Below, piece after piece: positions 59,881 through 64,000 of a stretch of 64,000 nucleotides of DNA; the first letter of the stretch is position 1; each line of letters starts with the position of its first letter. The position numbers were made by a program, and so were the translations under genes. This DNA is from Pararheinheimera marina. Lineage in GTDB: Bacteria; Pseudomonadota; Gammaproteobacteria; Enterobacterales; Alteromonadaceae. Where the stretch lies: positions 248,001 through 312,000 of the forward strand of contig NZ_JBHSGB010000001.1 in the NCBI RefSeq assembly GCF_042654345.1, in the 5' to 3' direction. Under the pieces are notes generated by a model, which saw only the letters and a list, made by a program, of their open reading frames with translations, was not told the DNA's origin and did not search any database.

Positions 59881-60777
59881 TTAGTCTTCGCCGTAACCTA
59901 AGCTGCGCAGCGCCCGTTCGTCATCTGCCCAGCCGGATTTCACTTTCACCCAAATTTGCAGAAACACTTGTTGCTCAAACAAGGCTTCCATATCTTTACG
60001 GGCTTCAGAGCCAATGGTTTTCAGGCGCTCGCCTTTATTGCCAATCACCATACGTTTTTGACTGTCACGTTCCACCAGCACCAAAGCGGCAATGTGGTAG
60101 TGTTTTTCTTCCCACTTAAAGCGTTCTATCTCAACGGTGACCGAATAAGGCAGCTCGTCACCCAAAAAGCGCATCAGCTTTTCACGGACAATTTCAGAGG
60201 CCATAAAACGGCTGGAACGGTCGGTGATGTAATCTTCCGGAAAGAAAAACTCACAAGGTGGCAGGCTGCGTTGTACCAAAGCACGCAGGCGGTCCACATT
60301 GGTGCCTTTTTGCGCCGACACCGGAATAATTTCTTTAAAAGACAACTGAGTACCCAGCCACTGCAAATGCGGCAACAGCTCTTCTTTGTCTTTGAACTGA
60401 TCGACTTTATTGACCGCCAGGATCACCGGTTTTTGCGCCGCAATTAAGCGGTTCAGCACCATCTGGTCGTCATCCGTCCATTTGCTGCCATCGACTACAA
60501 AAATCACCAGTTCCACATCCAGAATAGAGCTGGCGGCTGCTTTGTTCATCAGCCGGTTAATTGCGCGCTTTTCTTCACTGTGCAGACCAGGGGTGTCCAC
60601 GTACACAGTCTGATAATTTTCTTTGGTATCAATACCAATAATGCGGTGTCTGGTGGTTTGTGGCTTTTTCGAGGTAATACTTACTTTTTGCCCGACCAGC
60701 TGATTCAGCAGGGTCGACTTACCAACATTAGGACGGCCAACAATGGCCACCAAACCCGCGTAAGTTTCAGCGCTCAT
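59881..60777 (-). CDS. era: GTPase Era
   Basis: 298 residues from ATG 60777; a longer frame runs into rnc without support. G1 is IVGRPNVGKSTLLNQLVGQ, G3 DTPG (YVDTPGLHSEEKRAINR), G4 NKVD, and the C-terminal KH domain contains IAALVLVERDSQKRMVIGNKGERLKTIG. It assists 16S rRNA maturation and 30S assembly. It overlaps rnc by 11 nt; these two act on rRNA together. Confidence 0.97.
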   Translation of the reverse strand: MSAETYAGLVAIVGRPNVGKSTLLNQLVGQKVSITSKKPQTTRHRIIGIDTKENYQTVYVDTPGLHSEEKRAINRLMNKAAASSILDVELVIFVVDGSKWTDDDQMVLNRLIAAQKPVILAVNKVDQFKDKEELLPHLQWLGTQLSFKEIIPVSAQKGTNVDRLRALVQRSLPPCEFFFPEDYITDRSSRFMASEIVREKLMRFLGDELPYSVTVEIERFKWEEKHYHIAALVLVERDSQKRMVIGNKGERLKTIGSEARKDMEALFEQQVFLQIWVKVKSGWADDERALRSLGYGED

Positions 60778-61444
60778 GGTTAATTTGTTCCAGTAAAATA
60801 TGGGCACAGTCCTGCTCAGCTTTACGCCGCGAACTGCCGGTCGCAATCACAGGTTCCCGGCCAGCCACTGTGCAGCGCACTGTGAAGGTCTGGTCATGGG
60901 CATCGCCTTTAGTTTCAATCACTTCATACAGCGGCAATGCCAGACGCCGGCCTTGCAGGTATTCCTGCAGCTGTGTCTTGCTGTCTTTTTGTACTCCTGG
61001 CTGGATCACCGTCAGACGGCTGCCATACCAGGTCAGAATTCGCTCTCTGCACACCTCAATGCCGGCATCCAGATAAATAGCGCCTAAAATGGCTTCCACT
61101 GCGTCGGCCTGAATGGATTCACGGCGCAGACCGCCGCTTTTCATCTCACCAGGCCCTAAACGCAAATACTCGGCAATGCCTAATTCTTTGGCAATTTCCG
61201 CCAACGTCACCCCTTTGACCAAGGACGAACGCATCCGGGTCAAGTCGCCTTCACGGGCTTTGGGAAAATGCTGAAACAGTGCTTCGGCAATCACCAGACT
61301 TAAGATGGCGTCACCTAAAAATTCAAGGCGCTCATTATGGGCGCCTTTGCAACTACGATGGGTCAGGGCTTGTTCCAGCAGGCTGGCCTGCTGAAACTGG
61401 TACCCCAGCTTTTTCATCAGGCCAGTGACAGGTAAAGTAATCAC
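60767..61444 (-). CDS. rnc: Ribonuclease III
   Basis: 225 residues from GTG 61444, which overlaps the lepB stop (GTGA). The signature HNERLEFLGDAILSLVIAE and downstream EAILGAIYLDAG hold the Mg-binding acids. A dsRNA-binding domain (about 153-222, KTQLQEYLQGRRLALPLYEV) closes the protein. It cuts double-stranded RNA, including rRNA precursors. Confidence 0.97.
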   Translation of the reverse strand: MITLPVTGLMKKLGYQFQQASLLEQALTHRSCKGAHNERLEFLGDAILSLVIAEALFQHFPKAREGDLTRMRSSLVKGVTLAEIAKELGIAEYLRLGPGEMKSGGLRRESIQADAVEAILGAIYLDAGIEVCRERILTWYGSRLTVIQPGVQKDSKTQLQEYLQGRRLALPLYEVIETKGDAHDQTFTVRCTVAGREPVIATGSSRRKAEQDCAHILLEQINHER

Positions 61445-62364
61445 TGAATTTTTCCTAAGCGCTCAAAGCGCACGCCCACCGGAACCCAGGACGGCAGACT
61501 GCTGTCCGGATCATTGCTGAATTCAAAACTCATCCAGATAAATACCGCTCTACCTACTAAGTTGTCTTCCGGCACAAAACCCCAGAAACGGCTGTCACGG
61601 CTGTTGTCGCGGTTATCACCCATCACAAAATAATGGCCTTCAGGCACCACAAATTCTTCAATACCAGTGCCAGGCTGTTTGTAGTAGTGCATCAGCTGCT
61701 CAGGTTTGAACGGGTGCTGCAGAATGTCGTGTTTATGTTCACCCAGCTGCTCTGTAAAACGTTTGGTTGGCAGTTCGCCATCCATAAACTCACCTTCGGC
61801 CTGCAGCGTCAGCGCCACAGGTTCTAAACCTGGGCATTGGCTTTGATCGGCATTGTCACAAGCTTTTTGGATAAACAACTGTTTGTTTTTATAAACAATA
61901 CGATCGCCTGGTAAACCAATAGCCCGTTTAATGAAATCCACTGTCGGCTGTTCCGGGTATTTGAACACCACCACATCGCCACGCTCTGGTTTGCCATTGC
62001 TGTACAGGGTTTTGCGCCATACCGGGTCTTTCACGTCGTAAGAGAATTTCTCCACCAGAATAAAGTCACCGACCAGCAAGGTTGGCATCATGGAACCGGA
62101 CGGAATTTGAAACGGCTCGTAGACAAAAGAGCGGATCAAGGTAATAGCCAGGATCAGCGGGAAAATTTCTACTGCAGTTTCAGCAATATAAGAGCGGGAT
62201 TGAATAAGCCCTGCCGCTTCTGGCGGTAAAGTGCCACCGGCAGCAGCTTCAGCCTGCCCCAGTTTCAGTTTACGTTTCGGTGCCAGCACCATAGCGTCAT
62301 ACAACCAGATCAAACCACTGGCGACTGTCAGTACCACTAAAAAGATTGCGAAATAACCCGCCAT
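61441..62364 (-). CDS. lepB: Signal peptidase I
   Basis: 307 residues with two N-terminal membrane segments (about 5-25 and 63-82). The catalytic Ser is in FQIPSGSMMPTLLVGDF, the Lys in VDFIKRAIGLPGDRIVYKN, and the box E motif MGDNRDNSRDSRFWGFVP is intact. It removes Sec and Tat signal peptides at the outer face of the inner membrane. AAAGGAT precedes ATG 62364. Confidence 0.97.
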   Translation of the reverse strand: MAGYFAIFLVVLTVASGLIWLYDAMVLAPKRKLKLGQAEAAAGGTLPPEAAGLIQSRSYIAETAVEIFPLILAITLIRSFVYEPFQIPSGSMMPTLLVGDFILVEKFSYDVKDPVWRKTLYSNGKPERGDVVVFKYPEQPTVDFIKRAIGLPGDRIVYKNKQLFIQKACDNADQSQCPGLEPVALTLQAEGEFMDGELPTKRFTEQLGEHKHDILQHPFKPEQLMHYYKQPGTGIEEFVVPEGHYFVMGDNRDNSRDSRFWGFVPEDNLVGRAVFIWMSFEFSNDPDSSLPSWVPVGVRFERLGKIQ

Positions 62365-62379
62365 ACAGATCCTTTGGTT

Positions 62380-64000
62380 TTATTTACCGACTTTCAGAAT
62401 AGCAAGGAAGGCTTCTTGTGGAACTTCCACATTACCAACCTGCTTCATACGTTTTTTACCTTCTTTCTGTTTCTGCAACAGCTTTTTCTTCCGGCTGACG
62501 TCACCGCCATAACACTTAGCCAGTACGTTCTTACGCAACTGTTTCACTGTGGTACGGGCAATCACGTGCGCACCAATAGCGGCCTGAATAGCAATATCGA
62601 ACATCTGGCGTGGGATCAGCTCTTTCAGCGCTTCAGCCAGCTCACGGCCACGGCTTTGCGCAAAATCACGGTGGCTGATAATCGCCAGTGCATCCACGCG
62701 TTCACCGTTGATCAGAATATCAACCCGTGACATATCCGACACCTGGAAGCGTTTGAAGCTGTAATCCAGTGAAGCATAACCACGGCTGGTGGATTTCAGA
62801 CGGTCGAAGAAGTCCATCACCACTTCGGCCATTGGCAGTTCATACACTACAGCCACCTGACGGCCGTGGTAGGTCATATTCATCTGCACGCCACGTTTTT
62901 CAATACAGAGATTGATCACGTTACCCAGATATTCTTGGGGTACCAGAATATGGGCTTCGACAATTGGCTCGCGAATTTCATCGATGTTGCCAACTGGCGG
63001 TAAATCGGACGGGTTATCAACCATCACAATTTCACCGTTTTTCTGCAGCACTTCGTACACTACGGTCGGTGCAGTGGTAATCAGATCCAGGTCGTATTCA
63101 CGCTCCAGACGCTCCTGAATAATTTCCATATGCAGCATACCGAGGAAGCCGATACGGAAACCAAAACCCAGCGCTGTGGAGTTTTCTGGTTCATAGAACA
63201 AGGACGAGTCATTCAGGCTCAACTTTTCCAGCGCATCGCGGAAATCTTCATAGTCGTCCGTCGACACCGGGAATACGCCTGCGTAGACCTGCGGTTTAAT
63301 GCGTTTAAAGCCTGGTAAAGCTTCTGTCGCTGAGTTACGTGCCAGCGTCAGGGTATCGCCAACCGGAGCCCCTTTAATTTCTTTAATGCCGGCGATGACA
63401 AAACCTACTTCACCTGCGCTCAGAATGCCGGTGTTGTTGGCTTTCGGAGTGAAGATACCCACCTTATCGACTTCATAGGTCTGGCCGGTCGACATCACTT
63501 TGATTTTGTCTTTGGCACGAATGGCACCATGCTTCACACGCACCAGAGACACAACGCCCTGGTAAGGGTCGAACCAGGAGTCGATAATCAGCGCCTGAGT
63601 AGGAGCATCGATATCGCCTTCCGGGCATGGAATACCGGCAACAATGTTTTCCAGTACATCTTCAATACCTATACCTGTTTTGGCTGAACACTGCACAGCG
63701 CCAATGGCTTCAATACCGATAATGTCTTCAATTTCCTGCGACACCCGATCAGGGTCGGCCTGAGGCAAGTCAATTTTGTTCAGAATTGGCAGTACTTCCA
63801 GGTTCAGCTCCAAGGCCGTGTAGCAGTTAGCTACCGTCTGAGCTTCCACACCCTGGCCAGCGTCCACCACCAGCAGCGCACCTTCACAGGCCGCCAGTGA
63901 ACGCGACACTTCATAGGTGAAGTCAACGTGACCTGGCGTATCAATAAAGTTCAGCTGGTAAGTTTCACCATCTTTGGCTTTGTAATGCAGAGTGACCGAC
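62380..64000 (-). CDS. lepA: Elongation factor 4 (LepA), N-terminus cut by the window edge
   Basis: The frame is open from the stop at 62380 through the window end. It covers about 539 of the usual ~600 residues; the P-loop is missing. Present are the switch-II block (NFIDTPGHVDFTYEVSRSL), NKIDLPQADPD, SAKTGIGIEDVL, and the LepA-specific C-terminal domain (ALKELIPRQMFDIAIQAAIG, NVLAKCYGGDVSRKKKLLQ). LepA is a ribosomal GTPase thought to aid translation initiation or ribosome biogenesis. It lies upstream of lepB as usual. Confidence 0.97.
   Translation of the reverse strand, partial: SVTLHYKAKDGETYQLNFIDTPGHVDFTYEVSRSLAACEGALLVVDAGQGVEAQTVANCYTALELNLEVLPILNKIDLPQADPDRVSQEIEDIIGIEAIGAVQCSAKTGIGIEDVLENIVAGIPCPEGDIDAPTQALIIDSWFDPYQGVVSLVRVKHGAIRAKDKIKVMSTGQTYEVDKVGIFTPKANNTGILSAGEVGFVIAGIKEIKGAPVGDTLTLARNSATEALPGFKRIKPQVYAGVFPVSTDDYEDFRDALEKLSLNDSSLFYEPENSTALGFGFRIGFLGMLHMEIIQERLEREYDLDLITTAPTVVYEVLQKNGEIVMVDNPSDLPPVGNIDEIREPIVEAHILVPQEYLGNVINLCIEKRGVQMNMTYHGRQVAVVYELPMAEVVMDFFDRLKSTSRGYASLDYSFKRFQVSDMSRVDILINGERVDALAIISHRDFAQSRGRELAEALKELIPRQMFDIAIQAAIGAHVIARTTVKQLRKNVLAKCYGGDVSRKKKLLQKQKEGKKRMKQVGNVEVPQEAFLAILKVGK

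Noticed and set aside
1..64000. Mobile element, prophage, toxin-antitoxin, restriction or CRISPR system
   Set aside because: I saw no transposase, integrase, phage structural gene, repeat array, cas gene or restriction enzyme gene, and no long direct repeats at gene borders. All regions look like vertically inherited core genome.
1..64000. tRNA or rRNA gene
   Set aside because: No cloverleaf-like intergenic segment or rRNA sequence was noticed; gaps are too short or lack the GTTCGAATC-type T-arm. A tRNA-scan would settle this.

Overview
The window reads as an ordinary stretch of core chromosome from a gammaproteobacterium of the Alteromonadales/Chromatiales type. Base composition is moderate, a little over 50% GC by eye. 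A Rheinheimera- or Alishewanella-like organism is my best guess, from protein flavour and gene order only; I could not test it. Landmark orders support the class: lepA-lepB-rnc-era-recO-pdxJ-acpS, rlmD-relA-mazG divergent from barA, ubiE-ubiJ-ubiB-tatABC-tatD-hemB, gppA-rhlB divergent from trxA-rho, and lexA divergent from plsB. Coding density is very high, many neighbours overlap by 1-50 nt, and I see no tRNA, rRNA, IS element, prophage or CRISPR array.

Layout. 1-3.7 kb: a truncated secreted M14 carboxypeptidase, then nfuA (Fe-S carrier, with an IscR-like site) and a polysaccharide deacetylase. 3.7-11.9 kb: a complete cytochrome c oxidase locus on the minus strand (coxB-coxA-ctaG-coxC-SURF1-small thiol protein-ctaA-ctaB-Sco). 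It holds structural subunits, heme A synthesis and copper insertion; one tiny DUF2909 gene lies inside it on the opposite strand. 12.1-16.8 kb: lexA with two operators, plsB, tesB, an EVE-domain protein and small conserved genes. 17-21.8 kb: a DUF885 lipoprotein, then a diguanylate cyclase coupled to an AlkC-like DNA glycosylase with a C-terminal extra domain. 21.9-29.4 kb: a probable ten-gene operon for ubiquinone synthesis, Tat export, TatD, a second diguanylate cyclase and HemB. 29.4-34.2 kb: gppA-rhlB and trxA-rho. 34.3-38.4 kb: NDH-2, a periplasmic binding-type protein, deoA and cdd.

38.5-43.6 kb is the most coherent functional module. A KMTB/methionine aminotransferase, an omega-amidase and an MFS transporter run leftward; mtnB-mtnC-mtnD run rightward. 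The shared 154-nt intergenic region carries a perfect MetJ box flanked by two degenerate copies. Together these are the late steps of the methionine salvage cycle, probably under methionine-repressor control. 43.7-49.9 kb: a LysR regulator, an exported TPR-like protein followed by a previously easy-to-miss 41-codon ORF, DUF3010, an alanine/glycine:cation symporter, an alkaline-phosphatase-superfamily protein, a VOC protein and mazG. 49.9-58 kb: relA, rlmD, the barA hybrid kinase, and a TPR/membrane protein with a degenerate GGDEF domain. 58-64 kb: acpS-pdxJ-recO-era-rnc-lepB-lepA, with lepA cut by the window end.

I did not find a clearly new system. The points most worth a second look are the MetJ-controlled salvage module with its built-in omega-amidase and unknown transporter, the 41-codon ORF behind two hairpins, the Sco-like CxxxC protein of the cox locus, the diguanylate cyclase/AlkC pair, and the inactive-looking GGDEF receptor next to barA.
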